Shown here: positions 33,579 to 42,048 of the stretch, piece by piece | Position numbering within the stretch: position 1 is the stretch's first letter | Layout of the letters: every line of letters starts with the position of its first letter | Assembly: GCA_041398605.1 (NCBI GenBank) | Contig: JAWKUK010000006.1 | Coordinates: 310,001-374,000, forward strand | Direction: 5' to 3' | DNA length: 64,000 bases | DNA from: JAWKUK01 sp041398605 | Lineage (GTDB): Bacteria > Planctomycetota > UBA1135 > GCA-002686595 | Position numbers and translations under genes: made by a program | The notes under the pieces: generated by a model | Database searches by the model: none | Told to the model about the DNA's origin: nothing | The model's input: the letters and a program-made list of their open reading frames with translations, nothing else

Positions 33579-35267
33579 TTAGAGGAACGTCACACCCACG
33601 GCGTCTGTGAAGTTCGATGTCGCGCTCGGGTTTGCGTCGCGGAACCAGGCCTGGAAGTACCAAGTATGGCCCGGCTGCGCCGTGACAGGGCTGAACGGGT
33701 GAGCCATGTTCGTCAGATCGAGCGCGAGCGAGAACATACCCGCGGCGCCAGAGCTCTTGACCTGACCCGGGCCGATATAACGACCGATCAGCCCGCCCAC
33801 GCAGAGCCGTCCCTGGCTGTGACTGACGGGAAAGACATTGCCCTGGTCGCGAGACGTCAGGAAAAGGCCGAGAGAGTTCGCCGGGAGGGAGCTGGCGACC
33901 AGCGTGACATCGTTGACCTGAACCACGTTGCTTCCCATTGCAGTCAGCACCGCGGATTGCCCTGTCGAGTTCGAGATCGCCGGGGTGCAATACCTCACGG
34001 TCGGCAGCGAGCGGTCGTCTCGCGCGAGCCAAACATCGGATCCGCCCGCGTGTGGTCCCCCGAGGCTCCCCGTTGTGGCGCCCAAGGCGTACACACCTCC
34101 CGCCGCGTCGGACGCCACGGCATTGGCAATATCCACAGAGCCCGACCCGTACTGATTGACCCAGGTCCGGTTGCCCGCACTGTCGAAGAGGGCGACCCAG
34201 ACGTCCGCTGAGCCCGCATTTGGCCCGCCGAGAGCTCCGTCCGTGTAGCCCCCCAGATAGACGCCGCCCAGGCCGTCGGGCGCGGCCGCATTGGAGCGGT
34301 CATCGCCGCTCGTCCCGAATTGCCTGATCCAAACCTGTCCGCCCCCGCTGTCATAGAGCGCGACCCAGGCATCGTATGAGCCGCCGCTGACTCCGCCAAG
34401 GTCACCGCGCGTGACGCCGGTCAAGAAGACACCACCGGCGCCAGCAACCGCCAATCCGCTGACACCGTCGAAGGCACTCGTACCGAGCTGCCGGAACCAA
34501 GACTGAGTCCCTGCGCCGTCATAGTGAGCGACCCAGGCATCGTCACTGCCGTTTGGGTTCTGCCCACCCAATTCGCCCCGAGTCTTCCCACCAACAAAAG
34601 CGCCGCCAGCTTGATCGAAGGCCACAGCGAGCGCCGAGTCGAAGGCGTTCGATCCAAGCTGTCGGATCCAAGACTGATTCCCTGAGCCATCAAAGCGGGC
34701 GAGCCATGCATCTCCGTTGCCTGCGTTCGAGCCGCCAAGATTGCCCTGCGTCTGGCCGCAGACCCACACGCCGCCCAGTCCGTCAGCCGCCGCCGCAGAC
34801 GATTCCTCGTCGAAATTGGTTCCGAACTGCCGGACCCAGAGCTGATTCCCGGCTGGGTCAAAACGGGCGAGCCATACATCCAAGCCGCCCGCGCTGGGGC
34901 CCCCGAGGCTGCCTCTCGTATGGCCGCTCACAAAGACCCCGCCCGCGCCGTCAGGGGCGACCGCGCGCGCCCAGTCGTCGCGGTCCGTGCCGAATTGGAT
35001 GAGCCAGGTCTGATTGCCTGCGGCGTCAAAGCGCGCGAGCAAGCAGTCGGCGCCACCGGCGCTCGGTCCGCCGAGCGAATCCCCGGTGAATCCGCAAAGG
35101 AACACGCCGCCTGAGCCGTCGGGCGCGAGGGCATACCCCTCTTCCCCCCCGGCTGTTCCGAGCTGTCGGATCCAGACCGGGCTCTGCGCGCTGGCCTGTG
35201 ACGTCAGCGCCGCGCAGAAGAGCGGAAAGTAAAGGACGATGCGACGCGCGAGTTGGCTGGAAGTCAT
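33579..35267 (-). CDS. Secreted seven-repeat (SBBP-like) propeller protein with shared C-terminal domain
   Basis: 562 residues with signal peptide RRIVLYFPLFCAALTSQASA near the N-terminus. Seven repeats of about 50 residues fill residues 28-415, each with (I/W)-x-Q(L/F)GT, then GG(V/A)(F/Y)..G.T.G.LGG and DAW(V/L)A..D, the pattern of SBBP repeats, consistent with a seven-bladed propeller. The final ~140 residues are the domain shared in this window (YCTPAISNSTG, LCVGGLIGRYIGPGQV, WYFQAWFRD, TSNFTDAV). The next gene on the strand is the kinase-FGE gene, suggesting a functional pair. Surface or periplasmic location is likely; binding partner unknown. Confidence 0.88.
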   Translation of the reverse strand: MTSSQLARRIVLYFPLFCAALTSQASAQSPVWIRQLGTAGGEEGYALAPDGSGGVFLCGFTGDSLGGPSAGGADCLLARFDAAGNQTWLIQFGTDRDDWARAVAPDGAGGVFVSGHTRGSLGGPSAGGLDVWLARFDPAGNQLWVRQFGTNFDEESSAAAADGLGGVWVCGQTQGNLGGSNAGNGDAWLARFDGSGNQSWIRQLGSNAFDSALAVAFDQAGGAFVGGKTRGELGGQNPNGSDDAWVAHYDGAGTQSWFRQLGTSAFDGVSGLAVAGAGGVFLTGVTRGDLGGVSGGSYDAWVALYDSGGGQVWIRQFGTSGDDRSNAAAPDGLGGVYLGGYTDGALGGPNAGSADVWVALFDSAGNRTWVNQYGSGSVDIANAVASDAAGGVYALGATTGSLGGPHAGGSDVWLARDDRSLPTVRYCTPAISNSTGQSAVLTAMGSNVVQVNDVTLVASSLPANSLGLFLTSRDQGNVFPVSHSQGRLCVGGLIGRYIGPGQVKSSGAAGMFSLALDLTNMAHPFSPVTAQPGHTWYFQAWFRDANPSATSNFTDAVGVTFL

Positions 35268-35356
35268 GCCCCGATCATCTCAATCTGAACTCCGCCGTTC
35301 CATCCCCTTTCGACGACAGGTCGGGGCCGTCCGGCGCGGCGCTGGCTGCCCTCGGC

Positions 35357-36457
35357 TCAACAACGCGCGCCGGTCTCAGCGTCGAACCAATGAGGCGTCG
35401 CGGGGCCAGCCAGCAGCCCCGCGGCCTGCCCAGGCGCCAGCGCGCGATCGCCTTGGAGCACGACCCGCAGCGCCGGCGCGTCGGCGACCGAGAAGCCCCG
35501 GCGCTGGCTGTCAGCCGACGGCCCCAACTGCACGCGCGCGACCGTGCGCGCCCCGGTGCGCTCGACGTCGCGCACGACACACGGAAAGGCGTCCGAGTGT
35601 GCGTGCGCGCCCTCGAGGTCGAGCTCTGTCGGCGCGAGCCCGAGCACCACCGGGCCCTCCGCGCGGCCCGCCGCGTCGATGCGCAGCGACCCAGCCTCGA
35701 ACCATGCGCCGCGCACCGCGCCGCGGATGAGGTTCAACGGCGGCGACCCGAGCAAGTCGGCGACAAAGGTCGAAGGCGGGCGAGCGAGCAGCTCCAGCGG
35801 CCGACCGAGCGCGTGCACGCGCCCCTCGCCCAACACGCAGATTCGGTCTCCGAGTGTGACGGCCCCAACTTGGTCGTGCGTGACGTACAGCACCGTCGCG
35901 CCGAGGTCGCGAAAGAGGCGACGCAGCTCAGCGCGCACGTCCTCGCGCAGCCGCGTGTCGAGGTTCGACAGCGGCTCGTCCAAGAGGAACGCGCGCGGGC
36001 GCCGAACGAGCGCGCGCCCGATCGCGACGCGCTGCATCTGGCCACCGGAGAGCTGGTGCGGTTTGCGCTCCAGGAGGTCGCGCAGCCCGAGCATCTCGGC
36101 GACCTCCTCAGCGCGCTTGCGGCGCTCGACGCGCGGGGCCCGGCGCATGCGCAACGGGAACTCCAAGTTCGCGCGCACGCTCATGTGCGGGTACAGCGCG
36201 TAGCTCTGGAACACGACCGCGATGTCGCGCTCGCCGGGCTCGCGCCCATCGACGCGCTCGCCCGCGATCCAAACCTCGCCCGAGGTCTGTGGCACGAGGC
36301 CGGCGATCACGCGCAGCAACGTGGACTTCCCGCAACCCGAAGGCCCGACGACGGTGACGAGCTCGCCCTCGTCGACGGCCAAGTCGATGCCTGCGAGCGC
36401 GGGGCGTTCTGCGCCGTAATCGACTGTGACACCGCGTAGCTCGATCGTGTGGCCCAT
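35357..36457 (-). CDS. Sugar ABC transporter ATP-binding protein (UgpC/MalK family)
   Basis: 366 residues with ATG 36457. Complete ABC ATPase: Walker A GPSGCGKSTLL, Q-loop VVFQSYALYPHMSV, signature LSGGQMQRVAIGRAL, Walker B AFLLDEPLSNLD, and the H-loop in VTHDQ. A C-terminal MalK-type regulatory (TOBE-like) domain starts near residue 240 (LLGSPPLNLIRG). It has no permease beside it. The only permeases in the window are the carbohydrate-type pair at 48636-51790, about 12 kb away, so it may energise that system; MalK-type ATPases are often shared. Divergent from the second kinase-FGE gene across about 274 bases. Confidence 0.92.
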   Translation of the reverse strand: MGHTIELRGVTVDYGAERPALAGIDLAVDEGELVTVVGPSGCGKSTLLRVIAGLVPQTSGEVWIAGERVDGREPGERDIAVVFQSYALYPHMSVRANLEFPLRMRRAPRVERRKRAEEVAEMLGLRDLLERKPHQLSGGQMQRVAIGRALVRRPRAFLLDEPLSNLDTRLREDVRAELRRLFRDLGATVLYVTHDQVGAVTLGDRICVLGEGRVHALGRPLELLARPPSTFVADLLGSPPLNLIRGAVRGAWFEAGSLRIDAAGRAEGPVVLGLAPTELDLEGAHAHSDAFPCVVRDVERTGARTVARVQLGPSADSQRRGFSVADAPALRVVLQGDRALAPGQAAGLLAGPATPHWFDAETGARC

Positions 36458-36731
36458 GCTCGACGCGGTCTACGGTAACCGATGGACCACGCGCTCGCGT
36501 GGGCCATGGCGCCTCCACAACCCGAGCTCCTGGTCCCTACACCGTGGCCCCTGGATTGGGTTGATGGGACCCGTCCCCCCTGATACCGTCGAGCAGTGGC
36601 GATCCCTCGTGGGACGAGCGCCACGCCCGAGCGACTCAACCTTGGGTCAAGACGGGGTGCGCCCTCACCCGTCTTGAAGCTCGGGGTCCGGCCTGCCCGC
36701 CTTCCAGCTCACGCCCCTGTTCGGGCATACC
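36458..36731. other. Divergent intergenic region between ABC ATPase and kinase genes
   Basis: This 274-base gap separates two genes pointing away from each other and must hold both promoters. I see no coding frame worth calling and no clear inverted repeat or promoter hexamer pair that I would defend. Confidence 0.45.
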
Positions 36732-39290
36732 ATGAACCAGTCGGACTCGCGCGCGGAGCCGCCGCCTGGGGTCGCCCCCCCGGACGACGTCTTCGTCGAG
36801 ATCCTCGCCCGACTTGGCCCGGGCGACCTCGAGCGATCCGACGGCTTCAATTCGAGCGGACACTCCGACCTGCTCGAGCGGCTGTCCGCGCGCGCGCAGC
36901 TGCAAAGCCGCTACGAGCACACACTTGAGATCGGCCGCGGCGGCGTCGGCGTGGTCATGCGCGCGCGCGATCGCGACCTCGGACGCGACGTCGCGATGAA
37001 GGTCCTGTCTTCCGACGAGCTGATGCCCGAGCAGGTCGAGCGCTTGCTCGACGAGGCACGTATCACCGGACAGCTTGATCACCCGGGCATCGTCTCCGTG
37101 CACGAGCTTGGCGTCGACGTGTCGGGACGCCCCTACTTCACGATGCAATTGGTGCGGGGCCATGACCTCGCGAGCCTCCTCGGCGATCCCGACTTGCGCA
37201 AAGGATGGAGCACGCCTCGCGCGCTCCAGCTCGTGCTACGCGTCTGCGAGGCCGTCGCTTTCGCACACGACCGCGGGGTCCTACACCGCGACCTGAAGCC
37301 GGCGAACATCATGGTGGGCTCGTTCGGCGAGGTCTACGTGATGGACTGGGGCCTGGCAAAGCCGATGCCCGGCTCAGAGGTTGCGCGGCGCGCCCCAGCG
37401 CGCTCCACGTCCCAAACCGACGATGGACCTCGAGAGTTCGACCCCGCGTTCACCCACGTCGGCACGGTGCTCGGGACGCCTGCGTTCATGTCTCCCGAGC
37501 AAGCGCGCGGAGAAGTGGATCGCCTCGACGCCCGCTCCGACGTCTATTCGCTGGGCGCGATCCTTTACTTCGTCATCGCCCTGAGCCCGCCCTACGCGAG
37601 CCCGACCAAGAGCCCGTTGGAGATCGTCGAGGCCGTCAAGCACGGCCCGCCGACGCCCCTCCACTTGATCGCACCGAACACCGCCCCGGAGCTGCTCGCC
37701 ATCTGCGCCAAAGCCATGGCGCGTGACCCAAGCGCGCGCTATGCGGACGCCATGGAGCTCGGCACCGACCTGCGCGCCTTTCTCGAAGGACGGGTCGTTG
37801 CCGCGCATCGCATCGGCGCAGCTGCGGAGCTCGTCAAATGGGTTCAGCGCAACCGCGCGATCGCCGGCGTCTCTCTCGCGTTGCTCGTCGCAGTCTCGCT
37901 CGGCTTTGCGGTCAGCAGCGCCCTCTACTTCGAGGCGCGCGATCGTGCGCGCGAGCTACAGCTCTCCGCGGTCGACATGTACGCCGTGCAGCTGCGAGAG
38001 CTCGACTCTCTCGAGCCGCAGCTGTGGCCGCCGCGCCCAGGGCTCGTAGGCAAACTCGAAGATTGGCAGCGGACAGCGCGAGAGCTCGAGCGCGCGGTCC
38101 CCGCGTTGGTCGAGACGTTGCGATCGTTCGCCGACGAGAGCCCCCGCCTGGCGCAGGCCAAGGCGCTGCAAGCCAGAGTGGCGGAGATCTGTGACCCGCG
38201 ACATGGGGTCCTCGTCGTCGACGGGGCACCGCACGGCCTCTCGATCGCGACACGCCTCGACCTAGCGCAGAACCTCGAGTGGCGCAGCGTCAGATCGCCA
38301 GCCGCGGCCGCGCTCTGGGAGGACACGGCCCGGGTGCTCTCGGACTCGAACGACTCTGACCCGTATGTTGGTCTTACGCTGCAACCACAGCTCGGGCTGC
38401 TCCCGCTCGGGCGTGACCCGGTCAGCGGGCTCTTGGAATTCGCAGACCTGATGACCGGCGAAGCGCCTCACCGCGACCCAGCGACCGGCGCGCTACGCTG
38501 CGAGCTCGGCGCAGCGCTTGTCTTCGTGTTGCTGCCAGGAGGGGTCACCAGGCTCGGCCTGAGTGGCACAGTGGACGACCCCCGGTTCCTCGCGGCGATC
38601 CCGTCGTTCATGGTCACCCAGGAGTCGCCGTCAATCTCAGTGGAGCTCGAGCCGTACTTTCTCTCGAAGTACGAGGTCACTCAAGACCAGTGGCTACGCT
38701 GGACCGGTGACACGCCGAGCTTCAACCGACCTGGACAACAGTTCGGCGCATGCACCGTCACGGCGCTGCACCCTGTCGAACAGGTGAGTTGGACGCGGGC
38801 TGTGGAGGTCCTGGGCCGGCTCGGGCTGCGCCTCCCGACCGAAGCACAGTGGGAATACGCCGCCCGCGCGGGGACAGACACGCCCTGGTGGACCGGCTCA
38901 GAGGCGACCTCGCTGCTCGGGAAAGAGAACATCGCGGATGACAGCGCGCGCCGCGCCGGGATCCTCGTGGTCAACACACCCGAGCTGCTCGCGCACGATG
39001 ACGGCTGGCCGGTCCACGCGCCGGTCACGATCGGCGCGCCGAATCCGTTCGGCCTCGTCGCGATGCTCGGGAACGTGAGCGAGTGGTGCGAGGACCGGCA
39101 TTCGAGCTATGCCATGAGGGCCCGCGGCGCGTCCGGCGTCGCGCCGGCGCAGTCCACCTATCGCATCTTCAGGGGCGGAACGTTCTACAACGACGCCATG
39201 TATGCCCGCTGCGGCTGCCGCAACTCTGCGGCCGTCACCTTCACCGACAGCGTGCTCGGGCTCCGCCCGATGCGCTCCATCCGCCCATGA
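36732..39290 (+). CDS. Ser/Thr protein kinase with transmembrane segment and FGE-sulfatase domain, paralog
   Basis: 852 residues. Kinase domain about residues 60-340: GRGGVGVVMRARD glycine loop, Lys in VAMKVLSS, HRDLKPANIMV, and DWGLAKP in the DFG position, as is common in planctomycete kinases. One membrane segment follows (IAGVSLALLVAVSLGFAVSS near 380), then a ~200-residue spacer with LTLQPQLGLLPLGRDPVSGL, nearly the same phrase as in the kinase at 30929. The FGE-sulfatase domain occupies about 640-852 (YFLSKYEVTQDQWLRWTGD, LPTEAQWEYAARAGT, NPFGLVAMLGNVSEWCEDR). Its stop overlaps the start of the next gene as ATGA, implying coupled translation with a secreted protein. Confidence 0.92.
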   Translation: MNQSDSRAEPPPGVAPPDDVFVEILARLGPGDLERSDGFNSSGHSDLLERLSARAQLQSRYEHTLEIGRGGVGVVMRARDRDLGRDVAMKVLSSDELMPEQVERLLDEARITGQLDHPGIVSVHELGVDVSGRPYFTMQLVRGHDLASLLGDPDLRKGWSTPRALQLVLRVCEAVAFAHDRGVLHRDLKPANIMVGSFGEVYVMDWGLAKPMPGSEVARRAPARSTSQTDDGPREFDPAFTHVGTVLGTPAFMSPEQARGEVDRLDARSDVYSLGAILYFVIALSPPYASPTKSPLEIVEAVKHGPPTPLHLIAPNTAPELLAICAKAMARDPSARYADAMELGTDLRAFLEGRVVAAHRIGAAAELVKWVQRNRAIAGVSLALLVAVSLGFAVSSALYFEARDRARELQLSAVDMYAVQLRELDSLEPQLWPPRPGLVGKLEDWQRTARELERAVPALVETLRSFADESPRLAQAKALQARVAEICDPRHGVLVVDGAPHGLSIATRLDLAQNLEWRSVRSPAAAALWEDTARVLSDSNDSDPYVGLTLQPQLGLLPLGRDPVSGLLEFADLMTGEAPHRDPATGALRCELGAALVFVLLPGGVTRLGLSGTVDDPRFLAAIPSFMVTQESPSISVELEPYFLSKYEVTQDQWLRWTGDTPSFNRPGQQFGACTVTALHPVEQVSWTRAVEVLGRLGLRLPTEAQWEYAARAGTDTPWWTGSEATSLLGKENIADDSARRAGILVVNTPELLAHDDGWPVHAPVTIGAPNPFGLVAMLGNVSEWCEDRHSSYAMRARGASGVAPAQSTYRIFRGGTFYNDAMYARCGCRNSAAVTFTDSVLGLRPMRSIRP

Positions 39291-41350
39291 AGCCGCTGCA
39301 CTCGCTCTGCCTGACCTCCGTCCTCGGATCCTCGCTCCTTGCGCCCGCCCAGGCGCAAGTGACGCTCGCGCCCGGGGATGACGCGTACGCAGTGATGCGC
39401 CACCGAAGCGCTCTACAAGCGACGTCGAAGCTGGATTTCTCCGCCCATCCGCTGCCTGCCGGCGCGCTCGGAGTCGGCTCCAATGCGTTCACAGGCGTCG
39501 TGCCGTTGACGGGGGGCGTCATCCCGACCCAACCCCTGGACGCGCTCAAGGACGCGAGCCTCGTCATTCGCAGGCTGGCGCCAACGGCGCCGCTCACGGT
39601 CGGCGCGAGCGCCGCGGTGCCCGCGCGCGCAGTCGCGTTGTCGCTGCAGTCGGCTGCGTCCGTGAGCGTCACCTACGCCAACGGTGGTCCGGTCCAATAC
39701 GACCTCATCGTCACGCTCTCACGCGTCCAGACGCAGCCGCAGGGATCGATGACGATCGGCATGACGCACGCCGATGGCGGAACGTTCGATCTCAGCGCGC
39801 CGATGTGGCTGGCGCTCGAGTTCGCCCCACCGGGTGGTTCGGCGGTCACCATCGACCCCTTCGGCCCGATCAACTTCACGCTGAGCGACGCAGCGTGGGC
39901 CCTCGAAGGGGGGCCGGCGGGGTTCACGCGCCCGAGCCTCGGGATCCTCCCCGTCCTTCCCGGAGCGCTCGTCGACGGGGACGCCAACGGGTCGTACGAG
40001 CTACAGACGATCGGCAGCTCCGACCTGGTGACCGATGTCGCCCGTCAGTGCGGCGGGGCTTTCGCAGGCACGACCGAGCGAGGGTTTGTCCCTGGTAGCG
40101 ACAGCACCACCTACGCGATCGCGCCCCGCGGTGACGTTGACGAAGATGGCATACCTGACGCGAACGACAACTGTCCGAACATCCCCAATCCAAGGCAAGT
40201 AGACCGAGACGGCGACGGCATCGGCGATGTGTGCGACCCGACTCCGAATGGCTGGCCGCGGCTCAACGAGATCTACCTTGACCAAGCGGGCAACGACAAC
40301 GCCGAGTACGTCGAGCTCGCCGCTGCTGGTGGTTCGACGCTCAACGGCCTCGCCCTGCTCTTCGTCGACGGTGACGGACAGGACGCTGGAATGCTCGACC
40401 GTGTCGTCGACCTATCCGGGTACTCCGTCCCGCTGGACGGCTACTTTGTCGTCGGCGATGCCGCCACGCCGAATGTTGACCTCGTGCTCGGGAGCGTCGA
40501 CTCGTTCGAGAATGGCACCCAAACGATCTACCTCGTCGACGCGCCCAACATCCATTCGCTCCTGCAGCTAGTCAACATGCCGCTCGATGCAGACGGTGAC
40601 CGCCAAACCAAGATCCCGTGCCTCGTCAATGAGGTGCTCGATCGCGTCGGCGTTTGGGACGGAGGCTCGCAAGATCGTGTGTACGACGGAGCGGATGCAG
40701 TCTGCTTGGGGCCGAACCAGGTCGGGATGGGCCCGCCCCAACTGCCGGCAGGGGTCCTGCGCGGCGGCGGGTCGCCGACCTTCGGCGGCCCGTGGTGCAC
40801 GAGCGACTTCTTGCCTTTCTCCATTGCCAGCAATGGTCCGCCGAGCCGCACTCCCGGCGCCGCGAACCCAAGCTGTGGCGGCGACTTCTCCGGCTCCCCG
40901 TTCTGCTTCGGTGATGGCAGCGGCACCCCCTGTCCGTGCCTCAACGTCGGCGGGTTCGACACAGGGTGCCGCGGATCCCACGGGCTCGGCGCACGCCTCG
41001 TCGCGAGCGGCGCGCCGAGCGTGTCGCAAGACAACTGGACCATGACCGTCGACCAGCTCCCCACGAGCACGATCGGTCTGTTCCTTGTTGGCACGCAGGT
41101 CCCGAATGGCGGCGCAGGCGTCGTTCGGGCCGACGGGCTCTTGTGCATCTCGGGGACGCTGTTGCGCGCGGAGATCGCGCTGGGGACACCACAGGGCAGC
41201 GCGGCCTCCGCGCTGTCGTACAGCGCGATTGGCTCGGTCGCGCCGGGGACGACGCGCTATTACCAGTTCTGGTATCGCGACGCCGCGGGGACTTCGTGCG
41301 GGGCGCTGGCAAACCTCACCAACGGCTGGGAAGTGACCTGGCTGCCCTGA
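39287..41350 (+). CDS. Secreted protein with TSP type 3 repeat, lamin-tail-like domain and Cys-rich C-terminal domain
   Basis: 687 residues starting at ATG 39287 (MKPLHSLCLTSVLGSSLLAP, signal peptide, cleavage near AQAQ). Residues about 20-275 form an unassigned beta-rich domain. A calcium-binding thrombospondin type 3 segment lies near 285-320 (DVDEDGIPDANDNCPN, DRDGDGIGDVCDP). RLNEIYLDQAGNDNAEYVEL starts a lamin-tail-like domain. The final ~145 residues begin FCFGDGSGTPCPCLN and end YYQFWYRDAAGTSCG...NLTNGWEVTW, a cysteine-containing relative of the terminal domain of other proteins here. Translation is coupled to the upstream kinase-FGE gene by a 4-base overlap. Confidence 0.88.
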   Translation: MKPLHSLCLTSVLGSSLLAPAQAQVTLAPGDDAYAVMRHRSALQATSKLDFSAHPLPAGALGVGSNAFTGVVPLTGGVIPTQPLDALKDASLVIRRLAPTAPLTVGASAAVPARAVALSLQSAASVSVTYANGGPVQYDLIVTLSRVQTQPQGSMTIGMTHADGGTFDLSAPMWLALEFAPPGGSAVTIDPFGPINFTLSDAAWALEGGPAGFTRPSLGILPVLPGALVDGDANGSYELQTIGSSDLVTDVARQCGGAFAGTTERGFVPGSDSTTYAIAPRGDVDEDGIPDANDNCPNIPNPRQVDRDGDGIGDVCDPTPNGWPRLNEIYLDQAGNDNAEYVELAAAGGSTLNGLALLFVDGDGQDAGMLDRVVDLSGYSVPLDGYFVVGDAATPNVDLVLGSVDSFENGTQTIYLVDAPNIHSLLQLVNMPLDADGDRQTKIPCLVNEVLDRVGVWDGGSQDRVYDGADAVCLGPNQVGMGPPQLPAGVLRGGGSPTFGGPWCTSDFLPFSIASNGPPSRTPGAANPSCGGDFSGSPFCFGDGSGTPCPCLNVGGFDTGCRGSHGLGARLVASGAPSVSQDNWTMTVDQLPTSTIGLFLVGTQVPNGGAGVVRADGLLCISGTLLRAEIALGTPQGSAASALSYSAIGSVAPGTTRYYQFWYRDAAGTSCGALANLTNGWEVTWLP

Positions 41351-41389
41351 GGCCGTGCATGGTCCAAGCAGCGTCTGCGCTGTGGTCGA

Positions 41390-42028
41390 TCACAGCGCCT
41401 CGACGAGGTGCTCACGCGCGGTGGCCCAGTGGCGCGCCACCGTGCGCTCGGTCACGTCCAGGACCTGCGCGATCTCCGCATGGGAGAGGCCCGCGAAGAT
41501 CCGGAGCTGCGCCACTTGGTGTGGCAGCGGGTGGGCCTGTTCGAGGCGCGTGAGCCCCTCCTCGAGGGCCAGGATGCGCCACGTCGGCTCCGCCCGCGCC
41601 TCCGGGTCGTGCGCGAGCACTTCCGGCCGCCCGCCGCCGCGCTTCTGCGTCAGCCTCGCGCGCGCATGGTCGACGAGGATGCTGCGCATGGCGGCCGTCG
41701 CGGCCCGCAGGAAGTGCCGCCGCCCTTCCCAGTCGGTGTCGGGCAGCCGGAGCTTCAGCCAGGCCTCGTGAACGAGCACGGTCGGCTGTAAGGTCGAGGG
41801 GCGCTGCCCTCGCATGAGGGCACCAGCCTGCGCCCGCAGGTCGGCGTAACACGCGCCGTAGAGGTCCGCGGATGCCTGCGAGTCACCGCGAGCGGCCCGG
41901 CGTAGGAGATCGATCGTGTCCACGGAATCTAGAGGGGCCGGAGCAGCGTCGCCTGCTGGCCCGCGACGCGTGGGAATCAGAGCGAAGCGCTGTCGGGCGC
42001 CTGCGACGAAACTCGTCTGGAACGGCAT
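41390..42028 (-). CDS. ECF-family RNA polymerase sigma factor
   Basis: 212 residues from ATG 42028, or about 177 if the GTG at 41923 (VDTIDLLRRAARGD) is used; no ribosome site settles it, and the first 35 residues look less conserved. Region 2: ADLYGACYADLRAQAGALMR, VHEAWLKLR, and AAMRSILVDHARARLTQKRG. Region 4 helix-turn-helix: VAQLRIFAGLSHAEIAQVLD then VTERTVARHWATAREHL. Same class as the sigma factor at 11593. Only 20 bases separate its longest start from the plus-strand gene at 42049, so the promoters must overlap the coding sequences, or the shorter start is right. The target genes are unknown. Confidence 0.85.
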   Translation of the reverse strand: MPFQTSFVAGARQRFALIPTRRGPAGDAAPAPLDSVDTIDLLRRAARGDSQASADLYGACYADLRAQAGALMRGQRPSTLQPTVLVHEAWLKLRLPDTDWEGRRHFLRAATAAMRSILVDHARARLTQKRGGGRPEVLAHDPEARAEPTWRILALEEGLTRLEQAHPLPHQVAQLRIFAGLSHAEIAQVLDVTERTVARHWATAREHLVEAL

Positions 42029-42048
42029 CCCCCTGTCGAGGAGCCACG

